DNA of 64,000 nt, taken from JBFGFX01 sp965232455. GTDB lineage: Bacteria; Pseudomonadota; Gammaproteobacteria; Steroidobacterales; Woeseiaceae. The position numbers were made by a program, and so were the translations under genes. Positions within the stretch are counted from its first letter, which is position 1. Every line of letters starts with the position of its first letter. The notes under the pieces are model-generated. The model had not been told where the DNA came from and made no database searches. It worked only from the letters and a program-made list of their open reading frames with translations. This document shows, piece after piece, positions 34,264 to 42,234 of the stretch. Where the stretch lies: contig OZ246981.1 in the NCBI GenBank assembly GCA_965232455.1, positions 1,364,001 through 1,428,000 of the forward strand, in the 5' to 3' direction.

Positions 34264-34686
34264 CTAACTGACTGCCTGTTCCGACTCGTCGTCGATCGGC
34301 AGCGCCATCCGGCCACGAACGATTCGCGCGACGACAAAGAGCCCGCCGCCGATCAGGAATATGGGCGCGAGCCACAGCGCCAGGGTTTTACCGCTCATGC
34401 GCGGCCGGTAGAGCACGAACTCACCGTACCGGGCTACCAGAAAATCCGCGATCTCGGCGTCCGATTTGCCCTCCGCCATCAGCCGTCGGATTTCCCGGCG
34501 CAGGTCGGTCGCCAGAAACGCATTGGAGTCCTTGATGGTCTGGTTCTGACAGACGACGCAGCGCACTTCATCGATGAGCGCTTCGTAACGGGCCTGCATT
34601 TCCGGATCCTCGAACGCCGCGCCGGTGTCGATCGCGAACGCCGGCGCAAAGACAAACAAAAGGAGCAATGACACCGACAGCCTCAT
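34264..34686 (-). CDS. ccmH: CcmH, apocytochrome thiol reductase of the heme lyase complex
   Basis: 140 residues with a signal peptide, then the redox motif RCVVCQNQTIKDSNA (LRCxxCQ type, both Cys present), EIRRLMAEGKSDAEIADFLVARYGEFVLY and one C-terminal membrane helix (LALWLAPIFLIGGGLFVVA). CcmH keeps the CxxCH Cys pair of apocytochromes reduced for heme attachment. The start overlaps the ccmG stop by 4 bases. In some bacteria CcmH and CcmI are fused; here they are separate genes. Confidence 0.95.
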   Translation of the reverse strand: MRLSVSLLLLFVFAPAFAIDTGAAFEDPEMQARYEALIDEVRCVVCQNQTIKDSNAFLATDLRREIRRLMAEGKSDAEIADFLVARYGEFVLYRPRMSGKTLALWLAPIFLIGGGLFVVARIVRGRMALPIDDESEQAVS

Positions 34687-35231
34687 CGCGCACCTGCGTC
34701 TTGTGCGGCCCCGCGGGCCGATTCGATGCGCGGCAGGAACTCTTCCTGCCAGACACGCTCGTCCAACGGGCTGATGTGTTTGTACAGGACGGTGCCGTCC
34801 GCGCCGATCAAAAACGTTTCCGGTGCGCCGTACACGCCCCAGTCGATACCCACGCGCCCCTCCCCGTCGAACGCCGTCGCCACGTAGGGATCGCCGAGCT
34901 GCGCGAGCCAGCGAAGCGCCATGTCTCTCTGATCTCGCCAGTTGAGGCCGAAAATCGGCACGTCGTTTCGTCGCGAAAGCTCCATGAGGAATTCATGTTC
35001 CGCGCGACAACCCACGCACCAGGTCGCCCAGACGTTGACCAGCGCGACTTCGCCGGCATACGTATCGCTGCCGACCGTGACCGCCGGGTCCGCCAACGAC
35101 GGCAGCTCGAACTGCGGCGCCTGCTGCGCGAGCAGCGGCGATGGGATCTCGTTTTTGTTGCGGCCGAGGCCGACCACGAATATCGGAATCATGATCGCAA
35201 AAGCGGCGACTGGCAGCAGAAATCGCGACAT
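34683..35231 (-). CDS. ccmG: CcmG (DsbE) thioredoxin-like protein
   Basis: 182 residues. An N-terminal membrane anchor (about 3-20) is followed by a thioredoxin fold with active site WATWCVGCRAEHEFL. The usual CcmG motif is WCxxC with Pro before the second Cys in many members; here VG occupies the XX positions. FGLNWRDQRDMALRWLAQLG and GAPETFLIGADGTV (the conserved Gly-Val/Ala-Pro loop) are typical. It reduces CcmH or apocytochrome. The ATG overlaps the ccmF stop by one base (TAATG). Confidence 0.95.
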   Translation of the reverse strand: MSRFLLPVAAFAIMIPIFVVGLGRNKNEIPSPLLAQQAPQFELPSLADPAVTVGSDTYAGEVALVNVWATWCVGCRAEHEFLMELSRRNDVPIFGLNWRDQRDMALRWLAQLGDPYVATAFDGEGRVGIDWGVYGAPETFLIGADGTVLYKHISPLDERVWQEEFLPRIESARGAAQDAGAR

Positions 35232-37198
35232 TACGCGGGCTCACCTTCGAGTGCGACGGATTTTTCGCGAACGGTAGACTTTGCCCGCACCCGGTAACGC
35301 CGGTCACTGGCCGCGATAATCCCGCCCAGCGCCATGACAAAACAGCCGAGCCAGATGAAACGTATCATCGGTTTGTACTGTATGCGGACGCTCCAGGCAT
35401 TCGCGCCGAGTGAATCGCCAAGGGCGATGAACAGGTCGCGATTCCACTCGGCCAGGATACCGGCCTCCGTCATCGGGCTCTGCTGAACCAGGTAGGTCCG
35501 TTCCTGCGGGCGCAGCTGGGCGATGAACTTGCCGTCCAGACGGATATCGACCTCGCCCTCTATCGCTCGGTAGTTCGGACCGTCGACTTCACGCAGTCCA
35601 CGCAGCTCGAACTCGTAACCGGCCACCTCGACGGTCTGACCGGGCATCATGCTGCGATCGGCTTCGACGCTGTACGCCGATACGATCGTCACGCCAATCA
35701 CGAACAAACCCACGCCAAAGTGCGCCACGCTCATGCCGAGCGCCGAGCGGGTGATCCCCGGCGTACCCGGTTTGCGACGCAGCGAGCGCCAAACCGGGAT
35801 GACCGACACTGCCATGATCCAAATCGCGGCGATCGAGCCGACAGTGACCAGCACGCCGAAACGGCCGTAGAAAAACGCCGGGATGGCGCCACCGGCGACA
35901 ACGGCGATTGCGGCGGGTATGCGCAGCTGGCCAAGCAGACTCTTGGCGTCCTGACTGCGCCAGGCAGTGTGCATCCCGACACCGATCAGGAAGAGCAGCG
36001 GCACCATCGGTAGCGCAAATGCGATCTCGAACCAGGGCGGTCCGATGGACACCTTGCCGAGCCCCAGCACGTCGGAAACCAGCGGATACAAGGTACCGAT
36101 CAGTATCAGCGTCGTTGCGATCACCAGCAGGACGTTGTTCAACAGCAAAAACGTTTCGCGTGCCAGCGGCCGAAAGCCGGCGTTCGAGTCGAGCGCCGGC
36201 GCGCGCCAGGCATACAGGGACAACGCCCCGCCGATGACGACGCCCAGGAAAGCCAGAATGAAGATCCCGCGGGTCGGATCTGTCGCAAACGCGTGCACCG
36301 AAACGAGAATGCCCGAGCGCACCAGGAACGTGCCGAGCAGACTCAGCGAAAATGCGCTGATTGCGAGCAGCAGGGTCCAGCTCTTGAACAGGCCGCGCTT
36401 TTCCGTGACGGCAAGCGAGTGAATGAGTGCCGTGCCGACGAGCCACGGCATGAACGACGCGTTTTCGACCGGATCCCAGAACCACCAACCGCCCCAGCCG
36501 AGTTCGTAATAAGCCCACCAGCTGCCCAGGGCGATACCAACGGTCAGGAACAGCCAGGCCCAGGTCGTCCACGGGCGCATCCAGCGTGCCCACTGCTGGT
36601 CGAAGTTACCGGTGAGCATGGCCGCGATGGCAAACGCAAAAGCCACCGAGAAACCGACGTAACCCGTGTACAGGATAGGCGGGTGAATGGCCAGACCGGG
36701 GTCCTGCAGGAGGGGATTCAGATCGGCGCCGTCCGCGGGGGCCGGTATCAGGCGGACGAACGGATTCGACGTCAGCAACGTGAACAACAGGAATCCGAAG
36801 CTGAGCAGCCCGAGTACACCGATGACGCGCGCGGCGAACGCCGGCGGCAGCTCGCGGCTAAACCGCCCAACCGCGACGGTCCACAACGCCATCAAAAGAA
36901 TCCAGAGTACGAGGGAGCCTTCGTGCGCGGCCCACACGGCCGACACCTTGTACATTGTCGGCAACGCCAGGTGCGAATGGTTGGCAACGTACTGAACGGT
37001 GAAATCGCTTTGCAGGAAGGACCACGTCAGGCAGCCAAATGAGAAAGCGACAAATGCGAATTGTCCGATCGCGACGGGCCGCGCGGTCGCCATCAGGGCG
37101 GCGTCCCCCCGATGCGCACCGATCAACGGCAATACGCCCTGGCAGAGCGACAGCGCCAGGGCGAGGATCAGGGCGAAGTGCCCAATCTCCGGGATCAT
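35231..37198 (-). CDS. ccmF: CcmF heme lyase
   Basis: 655 residues, about 14 membrane helices. The tryptophan-rich WWD heme-handling domain is visible as GWGGWWFWDPVENASFMPWL (about residues 234-253). His residues in helices (YVANHSHLALPTMYKVSAVWAAHEGS, and others) fit heme ligands. The C-terminal periplasmic domain includes TVEVAGYEFELRGLREVDGP. CcmF transfers heme from holo-CcmE to apocytochrome. The start overlaps the ccmE stop by 4 bases. Confidence 0.97.
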   Translation of the reverse strand: MIPEIGHFALILALALSLCQGVLPLIGAHRGDAALMATARPVAIGQFAFVAFSFGCLTWSFLQSDFTVQYVANHSHLALPTMYKVSAVWAAHEGSLVLWILLMALWTVAVGRFSRELPPAFAARVIGVLGLLSFGFLLFTLLTSNPFVRLIPAPADGADLNPLLQDPGLAIHPPILYTGYVGFSVAFAFAIAAMLTGNFDQQWARWMRPWTTWAWLFLTVGIALGSWWAYYELGWGGWWFWDPVENASFMPWLVGTALIHSLAVTEKRGLFKSWTLLLAISAFSLSLLGTFLVRSGILVSVHAFATDPTRGIFILAFLGVVIGGALSLYAWRAPALDSNAGFRPLARETFLLLNNVLLVIATTLILIGTLYPLVSDVLGLGKVSIGPPWFEIAFALPMVPLLFLIGVGMHTAWRSQDAKSLLGQLRIPAAIAVVAGGAIPAFFYGRFGVLVTVGSIAAIWIMAVSVIPVWRSLRRKPGTPGITRSALGMSVAHFGVGLFVIGVTIVSAYSVEADRSMMPGQTVEVAGYEFELRGLREVDGPNYRAIEGEVDIRLDGKFIAQLRPQERTYLVQQSPMTEAGILAEWNRDLFIALGDSLGANAWSVRIQYKPMIRFIWLGCFVMALGGIIAASDRRYRVRAKSTVREKSVALEGEPA

Positions 37199-37650
37199 TC
37201 CTGGGCAACCGTGGCCGCCGCTTTGTCCGCGGCGTGCTTGGCCAGCGATTCAGCCACCTCGGGCGGCATGTATTCTTCGTCGTGTTTTGCCAGCACGGTA
37301 TCGGCAATGAAGTCGCCCGATGCGTTCATGCGGCCGTGGGCGATCACGCCCTGTCCCTCGCGGAACAGGTCGGGCAACACGCCGTTGTAATAGACGTCCA
37401 CGACGCTCTTGGTGTCGGTCAGCGAGAATTTGACCTCGAGTTCGCCCGGCTCGCGCGTGACGCTGCCGTCCAGCACCAGGCCGCCTACACGGAAATTGCG
37501 ATCCTGGGGCGCATTGCCCTCCGCAACTTCAGTCACGTCCAGGAAAAACATCATGTTTTCTTGAAACGCCTGCAACGTCAGCACCGTCGCGACGGTAACT
37601 CCCGCCAGGGCCAGTCCAACGGCAAGCATCCGTTGTTGTCTAGGTTTCAT
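37195..37650 (-). CDS. ccmE: CcmE heme chaperone
   Basis: 151 residues from the ATG at 37650, the family start (MKPRQQRML); a longer frame from 37770 lies in ccmD. One N-terminal membrane helix (VGLALAGVTVATVLTL) precedes an OB-fold with NFRVGGLVLDGSVTRE and YNGVLPDLFREGQGVIAHG. The covalent heme-binding His is in AKHDEEYMPPEV (HxxxY motif). It receives heme from CcmABCD and hands it to CcmF. The start overlaps ccmD by 4 bases (ATGA). Confidence 0.96.
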   Translation of the reverse strand: MKPRQQRMLAVGLALAGVTVATVLTLQAFQENMMFFLDVTEVAEGNAPQDRNFRVGGLVLDGSVTREPGELEVKFSLTDTKSVVDVYYNGVLPDLFREGQGVIAHGRMNASGDFIADTVLAKHDEEYMPPEVAESLAKHAADKAAATVAQE

Positions 37651-37808
37651 TCTGCCGACTCCATAGCTTTGAGGCGCGTGGCGATTCGCGCATACGTTCG
37701 CGCCTGCCTCGATCGAGCCTGCACCACGCAGGCCACCATTACGATCAACGTCAGCGCAAAGGAAGTCCATACGTAGGCGCCGTAATTACCCATTGCCAGT
37801 GCTTCCAT
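37647..37808 (-). CDS. ccmD: CcmD small membrane protein
   Basis: 53 residues from the ATG at 37808, which overlaps the ccmC stop by one base (TGATG). It has the family form: MGNYGAYVWTSFALTLIVMV, one membrane helix, then a basic tail (QARSRQARTYARIATRLK). CcmD helps release holo-CcmE from CcmC. It is the smallest gene in the operon and is found inside a longer frame that runs back into ccmC. Confidence 0.9.
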   Translation of the reverse strand: MEALAMGNYGAYVWTSFALTLIVMVACVVQARSRQARTYARIATRLKAMESAE

Positions 37809-38554
37809 CACGCCGTCTCCGCCAACACCATTTTTTTCACCCAACGCGAACGTTTCTCCCGCTCGAGCACCTCGGTGCGGACGCGCATCAACATCACGGC
37901 GCCGAAGAACAGCGAAAAGCCGAAAATATTGGCCAACAGCGGGTACAGCATCGCGGTTTCGATCGCGGGTCCGCCTTCCCGGATCAGCGTAGGTCCCTGA
38001 TGCAGAGAACTCCACCATTCGACCGAAAAATGGATAATCGGCACGTTGATCGCACCCACCAGCGCCAAGACCGCACTGGCTTTATCCGCTTTCGCGATGT
38101 CGTCGATTGCCGCCCTTAGCGCCATGTATCCGAAATAGAGAAACAGCATTATCAGTTGAGACGTGAGTCTTGGATCGCCCCATTCCCACCAGGTTCCCCA
38201 CATCGGACGGCCCCAGATCGACCCCGTGGCCAGCGAGAGAAACGTAAACCAGGCGCCGATCGGCGCCGTGGCAGCCGCCACCGAATGCGCAAGTTTCATC
38301 CGCCAGATCAGCCCGATTCCCGCCGCAATTGCCATAATGCTGTAGGCCATCATCGACAGATAAGCGGCCGGAACGTGGAAGTAGATGATGCGAAAGGCGT
38401 CTCCCTGCTGATAATCGGGCGGGGCCAGAAACAGCCCGGCGACGAGACCGTAGCCGATCAACAACAGTGCGCTGACCGCGAACCAGGGAATCATGCGGCC
38501 GGCGAGCCGGTAAAAATGCGGTGGAGACGCTAGCTTGTGAAAAAAGGTCCACAT
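37808..38554 (-). CDS. ccmC: CcmC heme transporter/handling protein
   Basis: 248 residues from the ATG at 38554, which gives the family start MWTFFHKLASPPHFY; a TTG at 38569 would add five residues and overlap ccmB by 4 bases, in keeping with the other gene junctions, so the choice is open. Six membrane helices, the tryptophan-rich loop GRPMWGTWWEWGDPRLTS (about 120-137), and His in YFHVPAAYLS and INVPIIHFSVEWW are the expected heme ligands. It attaches heme to CcmE. Confidence 0.96.
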   Translation of the reverse strand: MWTFFHKLASPPHFYRLAGRMIPWFAVSALLLIGYGLVAGLFLAPPDYQQGDAFRIIYFHVPAAYLSMMAYSIMAIAAGIGLIWRMKLAHSVAAATAPIGAWFTFLSLATGSIWGRPMWGTWWEWGDPRLTSQLIMLFLYFGYMALRAAIDDIAKADKASAVLALVGAINVPIIHFSVEWWSSLHQGPTLIREGGPAIETAMLYPLLANIFGFSLFFGAVMLMRVRTEVLEREKRSRWVKKMVLAETA

Positions 38555-38565
38555 AATCGATGCAT

Positions 38566-39252
38566 TCAATCGTTACTGATCTTCAGGGCCGCGGCAGCGG
38601 CAAATGGTGCGAAGCTTAGCGCCAGAACGCAATAGGCAGCCAGGAAATACATCCCCGCGGCCACTGCATCGCCGGCTGCTGCGAGCGATACCGTCCGTGC
38701 GCCGAAAATCAGCACCGGCATTGCGAGCGGCAGCACGAGCAGGCTCAACAGCGCATTTCCGCGGTTCAGACCCACCGTGAGGGCCGCGCCGACGGATCCC
38801 AGCAAGCTCAGACTGACGGTCCCAAGCGTCAGCGTCACCATCATCACGCCAATCGAAGCGCCCGGCAGCTGATAGGTGATTGCGATCAGCGGCGACACTA
38901 CCACAAGCGGCAGACCGCTGACTAACCAGTGGGCGGCAGTTTTGCCAAATACCAGCAGCGGCAGGGGCTGGGGGCTCAGGATGATCTGGTCTAGGCTGCC
39001 ATCTTCCAGATCGGTCAAAAACAGCGTATTCAGCGACAACAGGGCGGCCAGCAGCGCCGCAACCCAAAGTACGCCCGGGCCGATGGCGGCAAGCACCTCC
39101 GAGGCGGGGCCGATGGCCAGGGGGAATAGCGTGCTGACAATCGCGAAGAACACCAGCGGGTTCAGTACGTCACCGGGACGCTTGAATGCAAGCAGAAGAT
39201 CGCGCCTGACGACCGCCACGAAACCCTGCAAGAGCGTCGGCGCGGCGCTCAT
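38566..39252 (-). CDS. ccmB: CcmB, heme exporter membrane subunit
   Basis: 228 residues with about six membrane helices and the family segment FVAVVRRDLLLAFKRPGDVLNPLVFF at the start, LNTLFLTDLEDGSLDQIILSPQPLP in the middle and the PLAMPVLIFGARTV helix. CcmB pairs with CcmA as the ABC permease that powers release of holo-CcmE. The start overlaps ccmA by 4 bases (ATGA). Confidence 0.95.
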   Translation of the reverse strand: MSAAPTLLQGFVAVVRRDLLLAFKRPGDVLNPLVFFAIVSTLFPLAIGPASEVLAAIGPGVLWVAALLAALLSLNTLFLTDLEDGSLDQIILSPQPLPLLVFGKTAAHWLVSGLPLVVVSPLIAITYQLPGASIGVMMVTLTLGTVSLSLLGSVGAALTVGLNRGNALLSLLVLPLAMPVLIFGARTVSLAAAGDAVAAGMYFLAAYCVLALSFAPFAAAAALKISND

Positions 39253-39863
39253 CCGAGCTCGATCCGCTGCATGCCGGCGTAGAGTTCAACGTCCTGGTGG
39301 GAGGCGAACATGCAGGCGCCGCCGTCGGTCAGGTGCTCCGTCATCAACTCGACAACGAGGCTCTGTCCGTCGGCGTCGAGATTGGTAAACGGCTCGTCCA
39401 TCAGCCAGAGGGTTGCGGTGGACAACAACAGCCGCGCGAGACCGACCCGCCGTTGCTGCCCGGCGGACAGCGAACGGAACGGCAGGTCGCGTATCGCCGA
39501 AAGGTTCAGGCGCTCCAGGACTGCCTCCAGCGAGTCCATGGCGCAGGCCCTGAGGCCGGCCTCGAACCGTAGGTTCTCGATTAACGTCAGATCGCCCTTG
39601 CAACCGGTTCGATGAGCGAACCAGGCGAGATCGTCGTGGTAGGCCTGGCGCTGCTTCAACACCGGCACGCCCCGCCATCGAACGGTGCCTTCCTCGAGAT
39701 CCAGCAGCCCCGCCAGCGCGCGCAACAGGCTGGTTTTGCCGCTGCCGTTCTGACCCTGAATGAGCAAAGCTTCGTTCGTTTTTAGCGCAAACTCGAGCCC
39801 CTGAAAAAGACATCGTTCGCCCCTGAACAGAGTTAAGCCCTCTGCGTTGAGTAGTTCCGTCAA
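39249..39863 (-). CDS. ccmA: CcmA, heme exporter ATP-binding subunit
   Basis: 204 residues from a TTG at 39863 (no ATG is available near the family start). ABC motifs are the Walker A GQNGSGKTSLLRAL, the signature LSAGQQRRVGLARLL, Walker B LWLMDEPF, and the switch His in ASHQDV. The N-terminus ELLNAEGLTLFRGERCLF matches CcmA. It is the first gene of the ccm operon; the AT-rich region just upstream should contain the promoter. The weak TTG start may keep synthesis low. Confidence 0.94.
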   Translation of the reverse strand: MTELLNAEGLTLFRGERCLFQGLEFALKTNEALLIQGQNGSGKTSLLRALAGLLDLEEGTVRWRGVPVLKQRQAYHDDLAWFAHRTGCKGDLTLIENLRFEAGLRACAMDSLEAVLERLNLSAIRDLPFRSLSAGQQRRVGLARLLLSTATLWLMDEPFTNLDADGQSLVVELMTEHLTDGGACMFASHQDVELYAGMQRIELG

Positions 39864-40136
39864 GGTCTTAACGTTCCCCGTCTGCTATCAGCGACAATCA
39901 TTTCTTAATTTATCGACAGTTTTTTTTATATTTTAAACAACATATTATGCACGTAACTTCTAGTATATTCTGCATAAAGAACATTATCGCTTGATCGCAA
40001 AGGAAATGCCATAAAACGTTTACATTCTATCGGTGCCGATCGTACACTGATCGGCCCAGTTACCTTGCGCATAAAGAAAACCAACAAAGTAACTGTATCA
40101 GAAGAATAAATTGGTACCGAAACAGAGTTCACAGCG
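39864..40136. promoter_or_regulatory. AT-rich divergent promoter region with stacked dyads
   Basis: It separates the leftward ccm operon from the rightward FHA-ATPase gene and is much more AT-rich than its surroundings, most of all at 39895-40010. Three short inverted repeats are present: TTATGCA/TGCATAA (39945-39951 and 39971-39977), CCGATC/GATCGG (40036-40041 and 40049-40054), and CAGTTAC/GTAACTG (40057-40063 and 40089-40095). Each is plausible as an operator. No clear -35/-10 pair stands out. Confidence 0.55.
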
Positions 40137-41417
40137 ATGGATTTGAGCGACACCGGTTTGCATGCGCAACCGTTCCGCACCCACGGCAAGCCGCTGGCGC
40201 TGCTGCGGTATGCGGCGCATCGCTCCGCCATCGAATTCCTCCAGGAAATCTATTCCGCCAAAGACGGCCTGGGGTTGCTCCAAGGCCCGGCGTTGTCCGG
40301 AAAATCAACCGTTGCCGAACAGTTTCTGGAATCGCTGGATTCGGAAGTATCGACGGCGATCGTGGACGGCGAAAACCTGGATACTCCCACCCTGCTCGGC
40401 GCCATGCTCAGCCAGTTCGGATACAAACTCGAACTCACGTCGACGAACGAGCTTACCAGCATGCTGCGCGTCTTCACGATGCAGCAGACCGTTGCGGGCC
40501 ACCCGCCCGTCCTCATCATTGAAAACACCCACGCGATGCAGGTCAGCGCGCTGCATGCACTGTGCCAGCTCGCCGACTTCAAGGCCAATCGGCAGAGCGC
40601 TCTTCGTATCGTCTTGATGAGCGACCGTTCCATTGAAAACATGCTCGATACCCCGTCGATGGCCTGCATCTCGAAACGCGTTTCCGGGACACACCTGCTT
40701 GGCCCCATGACGGCGTTGGAAACCCGCGACTTCCTGCACGAAAAGCTCACCGCCGCGGGCGCGGACAATCCGGCCGACATTTTTCCGGACGTCGTTTGCG
40801 CCGATCTGTTTGCCGCGTCGAACGGCTGGCCGGGCGTCGTCGATCGGCTCGCGCTACTCGCGTTTGCCAAGGCGGAGACCTGCCCCGTGTCCAGCAAGCA
40901 CATCGAACGGCTGGCGCAGAACGCCGAGGTGCCGCCGGCGCCAACGGCCGTGCGGGACGATCTGGCTGACGACGCTCACCCTCATCTTTACCTGACCCGG
41001 GAAGGCAAGACACTTGGTGAGATCGTCCTGGATCAGTCACGCCTCCTGATCGGCCGGTCCGAACACAACGATCTGCGAATCCGCAGCAATTTCATCAGTC
41101 GCCATCATGCGATGTTCGTTCGCCACGGTTCGGCGACCCTGCTGATGGACCTGAACAGCACGAACGGAACGTTCGTCAATTCCCGACGGGTGTCCAATTA
41201 CGTGATGAAACACGACGACGTCATTTCGCTTGGCAGTCACCGGCTGAAATTCGTGCACCCGGCTGCGGAACGTACCGTCGAGCTGGACGAGGCGGGCGTC
41301 GCCGACACGGTCATCATGAAAACGCTGGACGATATGCGGCGCATGCTCAAAGGCGAAAGCACGCAGACGATGCCGCTGCAGGCCATCGAAGCGCTTACCT
41401 CCAACGACCCTGAATAA
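40137..41417 (+). CDS. ExeA-type AAA ATPase fused to an FHA domain
   Basis: 426 residues. The N-terminal AAA part (about 15-260) has a Walker A (GPALSGKST, 50-58), a Walker B-like VLIIENTH (125-132), and downstream KRVSGTHLLGPMTALETRDFLHEKL, as in ExeA/GspA/TniB-like ATPases. The usual Asp-Glu of Walker B is replaced by Glu-Asn, which may weaken hydrolysis. The C-terminal FHA domain (about 282-362) shows LLIGRSEHNDLRIRSNFISRHHAMFV and LNSTNGTFVNSRRV, the phosphothreonine-binding loops. This suggests the ATPase is docked by a phosphorylated partner. No kinase or secretion gene is adjacent. Confidence 0.85.
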   Translation: MDLSDTGLHAQPFRTHGKPLALLRYAAHRSAIEFLQEIYSAKDGLGLLQGPALSGKSTVAEQFLESLDSEVSTAIVDGENLDTPTLLGAMLSQFGYKLELTSTNELTSMLRVFTMQQTVAGHPPVLIIENTHAMQVSALHALCQLADFKANRQSALRIVLMSDRSIENMLDTPSMACISKRVSGTHLLGPMTALETRDFLHEKLTAAGADNPADIFPDVVCADLFAASNGWPGVVDRLALLAFAKAETCPVSSKHIERLAQNAEVPPAPTAVRDDLADDAHPHLYLTREGKTLGEIVLDQSRLLIGRSEHNDLRIRSNFISRHHAMFVRHGSATLLMDLNSTNGTFVNSRRVSNYVMKHDDVISLGSHRLKFVHPAAERTVELDEAGVADTVIMKTLDDMRRMLKGESTQTMPLQAIEALTSNDPE

Positions 41418-41441
41418 CGGCTACGCCCGAAAGGACGTTTC

Positions 41442-42065
41442 TCAGCCCGTGCCGATACGCGTGATCGAGGCGTCTTCTTCCGTGACTTCCTTATGAAACG
41501 TCTGCCGGAAATGCCTGCGGCACATCGAAACGTATTTGTCGTTGCCGCCAATTTCCACCTGTGTGCCCTCGGTGATGGCGTTGCCGTTTTCGTCGAGCCG
41601 AACCACCATCGTCGCCTTTGCACCGCAGTGGCATATCGCTTTTAGTTCCTTGAGGTTGTCCGCCCACGCCAGCAGGTACTTGCTGCCCTCGAACGGCTCC
41701 CCCTGAAAGTCGGTGCGCAACCCGTAGGCCAGAACCGGAATGTCCAGTCCGTCCGTGATCTGTCCCAGCTGAAAGACCTGTTCCTTGGTCAGAAACTGGG
41801 CCTCGTCAATCAGCACGCAGTGCAGCGGGCCTTCGGCGCACTGGCGGGACGCAATGGCGAACAGGTCGTCGGAGACCGAGAACCGCGTCGCCGGGGACTC
41901 GAGGCCGATTCTCGACGTAACCCGCCCTACCCCGTAACGATTGTCGAGCTCCGGCGCCATTACGAGCGTGCTCATGCCGCGCTCCCGGTAGTTGTAACTC
42001 GATTGGAGAAGCGCCGTCGATTTCCCGGCGTTCATCGACGAATAGTAGAAATAGAGCTTGGCCAT
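41442..42065 (-). CDS. tdk: thymidine kinase
   Basis: 207 residues from the ATG at 42065; an upstream frame to 42290 has no homology and is rejected. P-loop SSMNAGKSTALLQ, catalytic Glu in LIDEAQFLTKEQV, the lasso YGLRTDFQGEPFEGSKYLL, and Zn ligands in AICHCGAKA and SMCRRHF mark a type II (TK1-like) thymidine kinase that phosphorylates thymidine for salvage. It converges with the FHA-ATPase gene. Confidence 0.95.
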   Translation of the reverse strand: MAKLYFYYSSMNAGKSTALLQSSYNYRERGMSTLVMAPELDNRYGVGRVTSRIGLESPATRFSVSDDLFAIASRQCAEGPLHCVLIDEAQFLTKEQVFQLGQITDGLDIPVLAYGLRTDFQGEPFEGSKYLLAWADNLKELKAICHCGAKATMVVRLDENGNAITEGTQVEIGGNDKYVSMCRRHFRQTFHKEVTEEDASITRIGTG

Positions 42066-42234
42066 TCCTGAAATTGTAATGCGCGGCAGTTTTCGGAGGA
42101 TGCCGCACAGTATACCCGCGCCGCGGCTGATCGGCACTCGCCGCCGCGCCGTTTGGCGGCTCGAAGCACGTCGGCTGCGCCGCCGATCACAGCGCCTGGC
42201 GGACACGGCCCGCTCATCGGTAGCAACGGCGAGT

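Noticed and set aside
39895..40010. AT-rich segment with a DnaA-box-like TTATCGACA as a replication origin
   Set aside because: Only one imperfect box is present and no dnaA, gidA or parAB gene is nearby; a promoter region is a simpler reading.
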